From the NCBI GenBank assembly GCA_026874595.1, contig CM049318.1, forward strand, positions 5,721,741 to 5,785,740: a DNA stretch of 64,000 bases, written 5' to 3'. The first letter of the stretch is position 1. Every line of letters begins with the position of its first letter. A program made the position numbers and the translations under genes. The notes under the pieces were generated by a model, which was not told the origin of the DNA, made no database searches, and was given only the letters and a program-made list of their open reading frames with translations. This document shows, piece after piece, positions 47,641 to 57,653 of the stretch. The DNA is from Sipunculus nudus. Its lineage: Eukaryota > Annelida > Sipuncula > Golfingiida > Sipunculidae.

Positions 47641-48735
47641 CGCAACACTCGAGCCATTTCGAGAAAAGTGTCCAAACAATCCTCTATTAAAGGCAGAGGA
47701 TAGGTGTCTTTAACGGTTCTGTCATTCAGTGCTCGATAGTCGATACACCATCTCACTGAACCATCCTTTTTACGGATGAGTACTGGGGCTGACGCCCATT
47801 CCGATACCGAAGGACGTATAACTCCAGAAGCCAACATCTTCTCAAGATGTTTACGTTCCTCCCCTTCAAAACCCAGTTGGGTTCGGCGCATCCGCTCTCT
47901 CACAGGAGGAGCATTACCAGTATCGATCCGGTGCTTTATTTCTTTCATGCACCCTATGTCTAGCTCATGTGCAGCAAACACATCTTGATAATTGAGCAAT
48001 AATTCTCCCAGCTCAACCAACTGTGAATCAGAAAGTCCAACCTCCTGCGTTTTACAAAACAATGGAAGAAGATGCTGAGGCAAAGATGACTGTGTATCTT
48101 GAACGGTTCTTTCTTTACTCGTGTGGGCAACCGTCTGCTCACTGCTTCCAGCCAGTGGAATAGCCAAACCTGACTGGTCTTCACCTGACAGCATTGCCTC
48201 ATCTGTCCGTGATTCCTCGGGATCTAAGTAATCCACTTGATTGACTTCATCCATGTAAACTGCTGACTTCTTTACAGCAACTATTTCCGGAACACACAGG
48301 GTTACCAAGCCATCCATCTCAGATGCTACCCCTATCACCATGTTCCTTTTCAAAACCACAGTCCTATCCTGACTGTTAATCACGTTTACATAACCCTTGG
48401 ATGAGGTCATCGTGGCTGCTGCTACCAGTCCATCCAGTCTGGCTGCTGGCTCAATGAAATAACTGGTCTTTGTTTCACTCACCGCATCAACTTCTATGGG
48501 CACCACTGCCACACAAGTAGCTGGTATCCTACTACGCCTAGACACAACTACTCGGTAGATTGGATAACCTGATCCGTCTGTTCCATGTTTAAATGAAGCT
48601 GCGATCACTTCCTTATTGATGCAAAATTCTCCCGTCGCAAAATTGACAGTGCATTCTTTACCACTCAAGAAGTCTAATCCCAATAAAACCGAATCAGAAA
48701 TGTCAGCCACATACTTGTGGAGTGGCCAGACATTC
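47595..48735 (-). pseudogene. Protease C-terminus and truncated reverse transcriptase
   Basis: Begins with ADISDSVLLGLDFLSG, the second half of a retropepsin (the LLG.DFL block). It then runs through a linker into the first part of Ty3/Gypsy reverse transcriptase: MLASGVIRPSVSEWASAPVL, KKDGSVRWCIDYRALNDRT and YPLPLIEDCLDT. It breaks at about 47645, where the frame runs directly into integrase sequence. The palm with the YxDD catalytic motif, the connection and RNase H are absent. A functional element would need about 1.5-2 kb more here. Confidence 0.8.
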
Positions 48736-49295
48736 GTGCTTCGTCAATGTCAAGAACACAACTATCCAGTTATTAAGGCTTGTAAGACTTTGCTATAACT
48801 TTATTCTGTTTAAATACAGCTCTTGATAATATTCCAAAGTTATTTGAAGTCTGAAAATACAGAAGGGATAAAGAATAATAAGTCTCTGTAAGTGAAACCT
48901 TGCAAAGCTATGTTCATATATAGTTTCATGAATTAACAGTAGACGGCGTGCGGATCGCATCGTTATTCCAAATATCATCCGGTTAAGCCAGACCACAAAC
49001 AAGGCGAAAACTTACTAATTTATCTGTTTAAACAGGCAAAACTTTAGTAGTTCAATAGTCTAGATTGCCCTTTATGTAATAGCACTTAACTTACCAGTCT
49101 GCGCCTATTAATATATGGTTGTATTCCGTATACAAATCACTCGATCTGGCCTTCCGACTTTCCTTTGTTTTAGTTTCTGAGAATTGTGCATGCGTGTCAT
49201 ATCTTTTACAACCTCCACGCAAGAGTGCATATTCACAATATAACGTTTGCTCGCGATCCAACTTGTCCACTGGTATGTCTCTTTGCCCACTTAAA
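48736..49295. mobile_element. Unidentified ~560-bp insertion in the protease region
   Basis: The protease is divided: its active-site half ends at 49291 and its LLG.DFL half resumes at about 48735. The sequence between has no coding sign in the right frame, is AT-rich, and contains an aataaag on the minus strand near 48802. A solo LTR or SINE-like insertion is possible; no boundaries or duplication could be fixed. Confidence 0.45.
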
Positions 49296-49614
49296 TAGGC
49301 ACCCCCTCCACCCTCTTAGCAGGTAGGATATCCATGTCCTCACCTATTCCTTTGAGCATGACATTCTTCTTCTGACTGAATTCTGTGGTTCCCAGAACAC
49401 TAGGATTGACAACCGTCACTTGAGCTGCGCTGTCCACAACGGCATCACATTCAGTACCATTGACGTTAATTGGTACAACAAGGCTCGACCCAGTGAACCT
49501 TCTAACATGTATAACACTCTGTGCCACTGGCAATTCCTCTAACTCTGTAGGAGTCGATTTCGGGGTCACTTCTCCACCTGCACCTGCAGAAAAGGAGGTC
49601 GCATTTGGATTCAA
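49291..49614 (-). pseudogene. Aspartic protease, N-terminal half
   Basis: Retropepsin that would cleave the Gag-Pol polyprotein. The block VPINVNGTECDAVVDSAAQV places the catalytic Asp in DSAA, where most retropepsins have D-[ST]-G-A; the Gly to Ala change is known in some Gypsy lineages but may reduce activity. Open from about 49614 to a stop at 49291 in the sequence GVPI-stop, created at the boundary of the insertion 48736-49295. Confidence 0.65.
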
Positions 49615-49720
49615 CTTACATAAACTTCCATTTGAACTACTTTCACTAGAACAACTTAAAGAAACAACGGCATCCTGTTGGCCTTCCTCTTGTGTCGAGT
49701 CCAGCCATCAGACCCGACAT

Positions 49721-52098
49721 TTACGAGTTTAAAGGTTGGTCTCGGGCCTCCTCTCGAGGACCTTCTTGGTTCGCATTATCACTTGTGGATTTCAATGGAC
49801 ATTCCCTAGCAAAATGTCCTGGTTTATGACACCGGTAACAGGTCGATGGTCCCCTTTGTCTATTGTTAGTACCACTACTGGCATTATATCTGGGAGGATT
49901 TCTTCCCTGTCTACCTGAATAACTGGGAACGCGAACTTGGGCTGCCAATTTCTCCATTAACTTCACAAAAGACCCCATTGAAGTCTCGACTGTTTTGGTC
50001 ATTGTGTCCAAGGACTCGCTCATCTTTTTCATCTTAAGATTCAACGTGCCACTGTGACCATCTCGGTCAGCACCAGGCTTTGACACCGATGCTGGGACCT
50101 GCGCAACTGCTGCACTGCTATCCGGCTGGTCTATATGGACTTGTTCTCCCTCCACTTGAAATGCTTTCACTGATAATGGCACAGACTTGGTGTTACCAAA
50201 AATAGCACGCCTATTACTGATGGATTCCTTCACGTAGGTAGTTGCCTTGTGTAAAGTTTTAGGCCTCCGATCAAGCGCTGCTTTCGCTGCGTGTTTGTCC
50301 TGGCAACCCTTCAGGAAGTAATCTATGGCTATCTGCTCTACGACAGATGATCCTGCCTTATCAAATCCTTGACGGACTTCAAAGAACACCCTGTGGGAAA
50401 ACTCCTCTATTCTTTCATTATCCAGTTGTTTTAGCTGTGAGAGTTGTCCTCTTATAATAAGGGGTTGTTCTTTAACACCAAACTGACGTTCCAACTGCAT
50501 GGTTATTTTGCGGTAACTGTGCAGTTCATTCAGTCCTTGCACATATTTCAACGCCTGGCCTGAAAGACAGTCAATAAGTTTATCAGCACGCTCATAGTCT
50601 GACCACTCATACCGATGTGCAAGTCGCTCATACTGGAAGAGGAATGTATGCCAATCCTCTGAGCCACTAAAATAATGTAATTTCGATGGAATTGGGCTCT
50701 TTTTCCTTCGCGACTGTCGCCGATGCTCCCATCTATGGGAATCGCAATCACTGTAATCAGCGCTATGACTGTCGCTACTGTCGCTGGAGGACGAGGAATC
50801 TTCCGGCTCGGAAGGATTCCCTCGCCGATGCCGGTGATCATAGCATAAGTGCTCATCATGGACCCTTGCTCTATGAATGCTATGTTGGCCCTTGTCCTTT
50901 CGTGGTCTGCTTGGCCTTACGGCATGCGAATGATAATTTGGGGAAACACATCGCTGTGACTCTTGTCTACTGTCTGGCTGGAAGTGGACCCGAGATGGAA
51001 TGCCTGACAAGCTCCGTTGATGATCATGTACACTGCTGCAAGGTACTCGACTTGTCCTAGTCGATTTACTAACACGCGGAACCCTATCACTTGCAACTGA
51101 TTTGCCAGCACAACCAATTTCAACATGGCTTCTATCTTTGAAAGCTTGGAGTCTGTATCAGCAACATAACTCGATAATCGGGAATTCAACATGGATTCCA
51201 TCTCTGATAGCTTTGAGGCTGTTTCATCCTGTTCTCCCAAGGATCTGGAAATGGTAGTTGATGTAGCATGGGTGCTGGCCACCTCTTGTCTGGATTCCAC
51301 TGGAATGCCTCCAGGACCCTGTGAACGCCGTAATCCATGAGTCAGTGTTGACTCCAATGCTGAACGGTTGTCACGCATATCATTGACTCCGTCGGAAGGA
51401 AACCCAAAATCCGAACAATGTCCATCAGTAGGTGGATGTAGTTTCTTACTAGCAGCATGGGTCTGTATCCTAACAGGCAGAACCGGTTTACCATGCGAAT
51501 AGAGCAATGTAGGCGCTGGACTGGGATGACCATCATCATTTGACCTATCAGGTGAGCTTGGCTTGAGATAGGTCTTGACTTCTGATGAGTGTTTGCCAGA
51601 TACTATCAGTTCAGGTGTATGTCTACCATGCATACCACTGTCAGGCCCCCTGGGGGAAGACAGACTGGGCACACCACCCAATTCACCAAAAAGGGCCGAG
51701 TCATGATCAAAGTTGGTTAACAGTGCCAAAGTAGATGTTTGTTTGGGGTCACATGAAAATTTGGGGTCACGCTTAAATTTGGGATCACGATCAGGCAACA
51801 CGGGTTGACCTAAATCCGGGACATCTGCTGTCAGCCATTCGGGCTGGGCACACAGAGTATCAAACTGACTGATGATCTAGTGACGCGAGATCATTATCAC
51901 TTTGTTAGAGCATAAAGACTCCCAATACTGGGCAGGAGAGCCAGATATAATTTCAAGGTCATCAAATGTAAAATGTGGGTTAAGTGTACGCAGCCTAACA
52001 ATGTCACTGGCAAGCTTAGCTGGAAATAATTCACTGTTCTTGGCTGTCATACATTCTGCAGATGCAGTGCTAATGTCAAGTATACCTTCAGACTCCAT
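49721..52098 (-). pseudogene. Gag of the Gypsy-like element
   Basis: Nucleocapsid/capsid precursor. It starts at the ATG 52098 (MESEGILDISTASAE), then an in-frame TAG at 51877-51879, after which the same frame continues to about 51100, where a one-base shift moves coding into the 51010-49721 frame. The C-terminal part has an SR/H-rich region, the capsid-like segment LHYFSGSEDWHTFLFQYERL with DRRPKTLHKATTYVKE, and a CCHC zinc knuckle CYRCHKPGHFAREC (about residues 397-410 of the last frame), typical of RNA-binding nucleocapsid. Frame continuity across the TAG indicates a nonsense mutation, although programmed readthrough cannot be excluded. Confidence 0.75.
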
Positions 52099-52924
52099 GA
52101 CTAATTAATTGTACTATATGGTCAGTATAGAAGCAGAAGTCAATAAATATGAACTATAGACAGTGAAAATTCCAAAAGAAAAAATCTGAATTAATTATCA
52201 AGCAACAGGTATGTGGCTCATAAAAATATCTGTGTGTATGGGAGGGGGGGGGCCACCAGGAGTTTATATGTAAACTGGTAAAGAGACCAATGCAGAGGAA
52301 AAATACCTTAAAATCCCACACAAAATGGAAAAAAAATCACAGATGCACAAAAAATAGGATGAAATTATAACATATGCAGATCCTTAGATGTAGTAATCAG
52401 GGTAAATAATATTATACCCAAGTAATGAAATATGCTTTAATAAGTTTATAGTATATTACAAGAGAAAACCTGATAGCTACGATATTATGCCTATTATAAC
52501 AGTAAGAGCCTTGAAATTTAGCTTAAAATGGCACAAAATTCAGTTCAATACGGTTATCAAAAGCCGAAATAGGGTGAGGGACCACTGATTAATGATGAGA
52601 CGTAGAGCTCTATGCCAAATTTGACACCGCCATGACACTGCATTCCCAGAAAGTAACGTCACGTGATCCGCGTAGCGCTGTGGCAAAGCCTGGCTTGAAA
52701 ACAGCCACCAAACCACTACATCAGGGGTAATGGGGACATTAACAATGAATCTAGCCCCTGAAGAAGCTTATCCAAGCAGTTTTAAAGTTTAAAAATAATA
52801 GAATTCAAGCGGACAAGCCGAAAACTGGACTTGGCCCGAGCCAAATCGAGAGTCACTGGCAGCACCGCACGGAACGCTGAGCCGAATGAGCTCACAGAAA
52901 ACACGTGAAAACTAAATAATCAGA
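52099..52924 (-). other. 5' leader of the LTR element
   Basis: Non-coding stretch between the primer binding site and the gag ATG; about 825 bp. Contains a G-rich run near 52243. Packaging signal and any splice donor for the TatD transcript would be here, but none can be identified by eye. Confidence 0.5.
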
Positions 52925-52938
52925 CACGTTGGGCGCCA
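52925..52938 (-). promoter_or_regulatory. Primer binding site
   Basis: On the minus strand tggcgcccaacgtg begins two bases inside the 5' LTR. TGGCGCC... is the usual form of LTR-element primer binding sites, complementary to the 3' end of a host tRNA. The tRNA is not assigned. Confidence 0.8.
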
Positions 52939-52940
52939 AT

Positions 52941-53176
52941 TGTAGAGGTAATACTCAGGTCACTCATACACACAATGATAATAACACCACGACTAGCTTA
53001 AATAGGGTTCTTATTAGCAATACCAATACATATAAGGGCTCAGACGTAACTATCTAACGACTTACCGCTGAATCTCTCCTTCTTCTACCCAGAGTGCATA
53101 GCGCGGCACAAGTCGCCCCCCAAGCGGGCAACTCGGCCTAATGTTAACCCTTTCGGCGCCAGCCTAATCTCCCACA
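52941..53176 (-). repeat. 5' LTR of the Gypsy-like element
   Basis: 236 bp from tgtagaggta to ctcccaca (plus strand); TG...CA on the minus strand. The adjacent primer binding site fixes it as the 5' LTR. Its last 85 bp plus 66 bp of exon are repeated at 53243-53391. Confidence 0.85.
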
Positions 53177-53393
53177 TATTTCTCTGTTCCTGCTTCAAAT
53201 CCTCATTTATGCTGCGCAGAAGACAGAACTCACGAAGGATCTGAGTGCATAGCGCGGCACAAGTCGCCCCCCAAGCGGGCAACTCGGCCTAATGTTAACC
53301 CTTTCGGCGCCAGCCTAATCTCCCACATATTTCTCTGTTCCTGCTTCAAATCCTCATTTATGCTGCGCAGAAGACAGAACTCATGAAGGATCT
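53092..53393. repeat. 151-bp tandem duplication across the LTR/exon junction
   Basis: The segment starting gagtgcatagcgcggcac at 53092 and again at 53243 is repeated with one clear difference (cacgaaggatctg versus catgaaggatctg). Each copy contains the outer 85 bp of the LTR plus 66 bp of the interrupted exon. Confidence 0.85.
53328..53391 (-). pseudogene. 5' half of the exon split by the LTR element
   Basis: Acceptor ttcttattttctcccag at 53392-53408, then ILHEFCLLRSINEDLKQEQRN in phase 0. The remainder of the exon is at 35815-35868, 17.3 kb away on the other side of the insertion. Reading on into the LTR gives a short foreign tail. 53409-54240 is intron, with no other feature seen. Confidence 0.7.
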
Positions 53394-54240
53394 GGGAGAA
53401 AATAAGAAGTGGAGCTGGCAGATGCATGTTATTGGCAAACCCTAGCTGTTATACACATATCACAAGCAGTGGTTTCATTTAATGAATTCCAGGACGTAGC
53501 ATGACCACTCGCATAAGTAATGCATATATTTATTTACCACCATATTTTTGTCAAGATTATGAAAAATGGGGAGGTTTTGAATTTCTAGAAGTCCTAAAAT
53601 AAAGCAATTTAAGATTTACATGAAAACAGTACAAGCACAACCAACTTCAAATTTGTAGAATGTAAAACCGCTCCCAATGAAAAGGCCCACATATATCAGG
53701 AGGGCCTATATAAGCATGTTAAACAGGGAACTTGTTGGTCATGGGGCTCAGCTGTCTATCTGGGCTAAGATGTTCCAGCATGATCTCAATTTAATGACTT
53801 GGATATTGCAACTGAAACAGCAACAGCAACTGAGTATTATAAAATAAGTGATCCATGGGTCAAAACAGTTAGCTTAAGAGCATGCCATTTTATCCTAACA
53901 TTCACAACTAGAATTTAATCATCTGAAATTGATGTTGAGATTAACTTCAGATGTGATCTTGACCTTTGACCTTCTAACACATCACCAAGGTTCTTTTGTA
54001 AGTGATAGATTACAAGTTGGCTAAGTGTGTATCAACTAAAAAGTTTCAACAACTTTAGGTGGTACTGTACAGGGACACCTTAAATTTCCAAGGAACAGAC
54101 ATATTAACAAGAAAGTACACATTCCTTTCCTTAACCTTGTGTCCTATTTTTAAAGTAATTATCTTATATCTTACATTTTCAGTTTAAACTATTGTACATG
54201 AACAGATGGATAATATGTGTATTAAAATGCCTTAACTTAC

Positions 54241-54444
54241 ATAGTCCATGTCACCATGAAATGGAAATCTCTCCACAAGTGGTTTGACCCTCCCTGCTGT
54301 GTGCTTGGTCAACCACTCCCTTCTGTCAAGGAAAGTCTCTCGTTGCAGCATTGTAACATGAGCAAGATCAGGACTTGGCTTTCGCCACTCCTCTTGGATG
54401 GCCTCTTTGCATTTCCTCATTTCCTCTGTAGACAATTTTCTCAA
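54241..54444 (-). CDS. Upstream exon of the interrupted SAMD3-like gene
   Basis: Open to the donor gactat|gtaagt at 54235-54240 (phase 0). Encodes EEMRKCKEAIQEEWRKPSPD, then MLQRETFLDRREWL and VKPLVERFPF. A block of the form ...M..TF..RR.WI......V.....R.P is characteristic of the SAMD3-like uncharacterised family just before the segment encoded by the split exon. The upstream boundary is uncertain: an acceptor ttgtctacag at about 54430 is as plausible as translation from 54444. 54445-55107 shows no gene. Confidence 0.45.
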
Positions 54445-55107
54445 GCTTCATATATACAGTAAACAATAAATTTCCAAGGTATCCTTATCCTTTTACTTAA
54501 TCATCATGAGTTAAAGTAAAAACATACATAAATGTCTTCTGTATGTGTCACTGGAATTTATACTTCCTCAGAAGTATGTACAATAAAATGTAATCAGCTC
54601 AGGCAAGGTGTTTTTTGATTGTATCTGAAAGCATACTGATGAATTTGAACATGTTACATTGTTGCATAACAAAGCAGGTATATATATATATGTGAGTGTG
54701 TAAAAAATGAAAGCCAGTTAAAACTACTACAAACATCCCAAGTTCGAAACAACTGGGTGAAGTTACTTCTAATTTAACTTAATTACTTCAACACAAACAA
54801 CTCACCCGTTTGGGGTAACAGGATTTATTCTGGCAATTTATTGCTTATCATATAGTATGTTTATCAAAACATGATATGTTTATAGAATAATAATAATGTA
54901 ACATGTAGTAATACAATAAATCCATCCCGCACAATAGCAACAAATGACAATAATATGTATTCAAGAATAAGTCCTGTGGTACATACCTACATGTACTGAA
55001 AGCTACTCACTTAAAAAAAACTATGGTATAGTATAAGAAAGAATAATATGAATAATATGACAATGATAAATTGTAAATTTATACAAGATAAGGGGTTGGG
55101 TGGGTGG

Positions 55108-55345
55108 GAGAAATACAAAAGCTCGCTGCCGCTATACTGGCTTGGCCGCCGCTATCTGCAGACTGTGCGCGCACCCCTCTGCCAGGCTGATGACCTTGCT
55201 GTTTGAATTAAAGCGGTCATCAGCTTATCAGCTGCCCCCTGTCCGGACCAGACAGCATGTTAAGTTTGTTGACATATTTGGTCCGGCTGGACCGTCGTGT
55301 CCACAACCAGGGCAATTAATCATACCCCCCTGCCTGGGGTGCCTA
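55108..55345 (-). repeat. Terminal direct repeat, 3' copy
   Basis: From gagaaatacaaaagctcgct to ctggggtgccta; 238 bp. Differs from the 5' copy at a handful of positions (for example gtgcgcgc/gtgtgcgc and an extra g near 56786). Confidence 0.8.
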
Positions 55346-55754
55346 CAAGGAAGTCATCGAGATATGCAACTATGTTTGTAACCCCCTTCCTGGCTAACAT
55401 GCGCCTAACTGCCTGCGATAATCTATTAAAGATCCCGGGAGAAAGTTTTGAGCCAAAGGGCAACTTTGTATCCATTAAGTATAATGGTTCTCCAGCTTCA
55501 GTGACCCACTGGAGTCCAGTGAATAGTTGACTATGCCTATCTATAGGTACCGATCTATATGCATTCTTTAAATCGACCTTGGCCATATAACAGTTGGGGG
55601 TTATCATCTTGACTGCCTGATTAACGGTTTGAAACCTAAACTTTTCAGTTATATTTGCGTAATCATTGAGGGCTCTACCTGCTGGCCTACTACAATCATG
55701 AATTAATCTGATACCTTTATCTGGTTTGGGCAGCGCCGCAACAGGACTGTTGAT
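55320..55754 (-). pseudogene. Partial reverse transcriptase (DIRS/Ngaro-like)
   Basis: RNA-dependent DNA polymerase fragment. Readable blocks: IRLIHDCSRPAGRALNDY (about 55725-55670), AKVDLKNAYRSVPIDRHSQL, LPFGSKLSPGIFNRL and VAYLDDFLVG, the last holding the catalytic YxDD. A stop near 55756 separates it from the preceding coding sequence. After FLVGTPGRG the frame ends inside the terminal repeat: a deletion joined RT to the repeat at a shared taggcacccc. Confidence 0.7.
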
Positions 55755-55980
55755 TTAAGGTTTGTCACTTACTACCTTGTAATTCCCATGTATTATTTCT
55801 GTGTTAATCTGCTGCGTCACTGAGTCTCTATGTTTTTTCGCTGACGGGTGATTACCCGCCGCCGCTCTGATGGGTATAGCATCTTTGTCTACTATGGAGA
55901 AGCCATTATTAATTCCATTAATCAAGAAAACACTATCAGGGTGTCTTCCAGTTCTTGTTTTCATACATCGGAGCGCAGTC

Positions 55981-56688
55981 CTAGACCAGGGGAAATGTCC
56001 TATGTACACATATGTGTCTCTTGCTGGGTAGCGCCCCCTCGTTAACTAGTGTTCCCAGGATAGCCAGGTTAGCAAGTGACCATTGGGGTATTGTCAGAGC
56101 CTGTAGTTGCGGTTTTTTTGGTCCTGATCTCAGAACAAGTTCTTCCCCCTTACTGCCTTTGTGGCTAATTATGCGTTCCACGGTTCCCCCAGCCTCATCA
56201 ACAAAGTCTACAATGTCCCGAAAGGTGTGGGACTTGCCTGTAGGCTGGAGGCTCATGAAATGAATTTGTGGATCGCGCCAGGATGCCTGTTGCACAACCG
56301 ACTGTCCTAGGGAGCCATCTTGTTCCACAGGTGGTGTATGGATGGTCGTGCCGCCATGTTGGGTTGCTCGAGTTCGTGACGCAGTTAAGTCCGTAAGGAC
56401 TGCTGTTGTGAACGGGTCCTGACCAGCTTCGGCAATTGTCTCCTCCCGGTGCTCAGGTACTCCTGTGGTATGTTTGAGGCTTTCGACAGCCTTCAACAAT
56501 AACTTTTGTTGTTCCCTGGGCACATGAGGGTTAATGTCCTCTGATTCAAGTAACTTCAAAGCCTTCAATGAATCGAAGCCGTCCTTTTTAAGTCTTTAAG
56601 TGTATTTAAGGGATATTTTGTTTTTTCCTGCCCATTCTTCTACTATCTCAAAGTCCGAGGAACTCTGTTCCTCCGGATCCGGTGACAT
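55981..56688 (-). pseudogene. ORF1 (Gag-like) of the DIRS/Ngaro-like element
   Basis: ATG at 56688 opens MSPDPEEQSSSDFEIVEEW; one in-frame TAA occurs near 56598, then the frame continues DGFDSLKALKLLESEDI...LLLKAVE, a SAM-like helical pattern seen at the start of ORF1 proteins of DIRS-like elements. The later part has no recognised domain. Without the stop it would be about 235 codons. Confidence 0.55.
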
Positions 56689-56698
56689 TTTCACTAAA

Positions 56699-56937
56699 GA
56701 GAAATACAAAAGCTCGCTGCCGCTATACTGGCTTGGCCGCCGCTATCTGCAGACTGTGTGCGCACCCCTCTGCCAGGCTGATGACCGTTGCTGTTTGAAT
56801 TAAAGGGGTCATCAGCTTATCAGCTGCCCCCTGTCAGGACCAGACAGCATGTTAAGTTTGTTGACATATTTGGTCCGGCTGGACCGTCCTGTCCACAGCC
56901 AGGGCAGTTAATCATACCCCCCTGTCTGGGGTGCCTA
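56699..56937 (-). repeat. Terminal direct repeat, 5' copy
   Basis: 239 bp, from gagaaatacaaaagctcgct to ctggggtgccta. The inner edge is 11 bp from the ORF1 ATG. 56938-57653 downstream shows no gene; 57040-57060 is a short TA repeat. Confidence 0.8.
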
Positions 56938-57653
56938 GCACGCCCTGTCTCAGTATTTATACCCCCAATCACAAGTGAGTTGGTGGCCTACAATTTGCAC
57001 TTGCTTTACAAATTAATTTGACACAAAATCATATGATCATATGATATATATTTATATATATACCTTGCAGTGGTTTCCTCATCACTGGGGGTAAATCTTG
57101 GTCTTTTAACTGGACCATGCCTCTTCTATGGCATGCTCTTCTGCTTTGCCAGAAAGCGAGAGTTTCTGACTTTTTTACCAAGTTTTTTCTTCAGTATTTG
57201 CTGTAAGTGATGGTTAATATTGGATTGTCTTATTAACATGATTATTCTACAAATACAGGTAATTATTTAAGGCTACCTATACCATTTTTTATCCCAGAAT
57301 TTTGAACAAAGACTACTGTACATACAGCTTCTGCAAACTGATTTTTCTGTAAGTAGGCAGCAAAGTAATAAAATAAAAACACTAAACAAAATTATAATTT
57401 ATTTTTACAATACATGCATACATGTATTGTACACTCTCAGCAATGGCCAGTTTGCCTTAAAATGTTTTATTTACAGATCAGTTCACATACATACCCAGGG
57501 GTCAACATTTGGTATAGAGCAGCTCACATTTTGGATACTTTGGAAATGAGACTGTGTACTGGGATGGTTTCGCTTGGAAATTTGTATAAGCAAAACTGAA
57601 CTTATAGTGTGAAAGAATAGCCATCATTTAACTCCTGATTATGTCCCTTTTAT

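Larger units (their letters stand above)
35869..53176 (-). mobile_element. 17.3-kb Ty3/Gypsy-like LTR retrotransposon carrying a TatD-like ORF
   Basis: In element orientation (minus strand): 5' LTR 52941-53176, primer binding site 52925-52938, leader, gag, protease, truncated reverse transcriptase, partial integrase, an extra ORF with a TatD-family hydrolase domain (44713-46824), a decayed transposase-like gene (39404-44032), a nested Helentron-like element (36281-38911), polypurine tract (36102-36112) and 3' LTR 35869-36101. A tatt duplication flanks both ends. The LTRs differ by only two isolated substitutions and one short mismatched block, so insertion looks recent. Typical Gypsy elements are 5-7 kb; the excess is cargo or nested DNA. 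Pol is not functional in this copy. Confidence 0.8.
55108..56937 (-). mobile_element. DIRS/Ngaro-like retroelement reduced by internal deletion
   Basis: Two ~238-bp near-identical direct repeats (55108-55345 and 56699-56937) flank minus-strand ORF1 (56688-55981) and a partial reverse transcriptase (about 55755-55320). The repeats do not start TG or end CA, and the RT is closest to the DIRS/Ngaro type (SPGIF, YLDD). RT coding runs straight into the 3' repeat, so RNase H and the expected tyrosine recombinase are missing. Confidence 0.6.
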
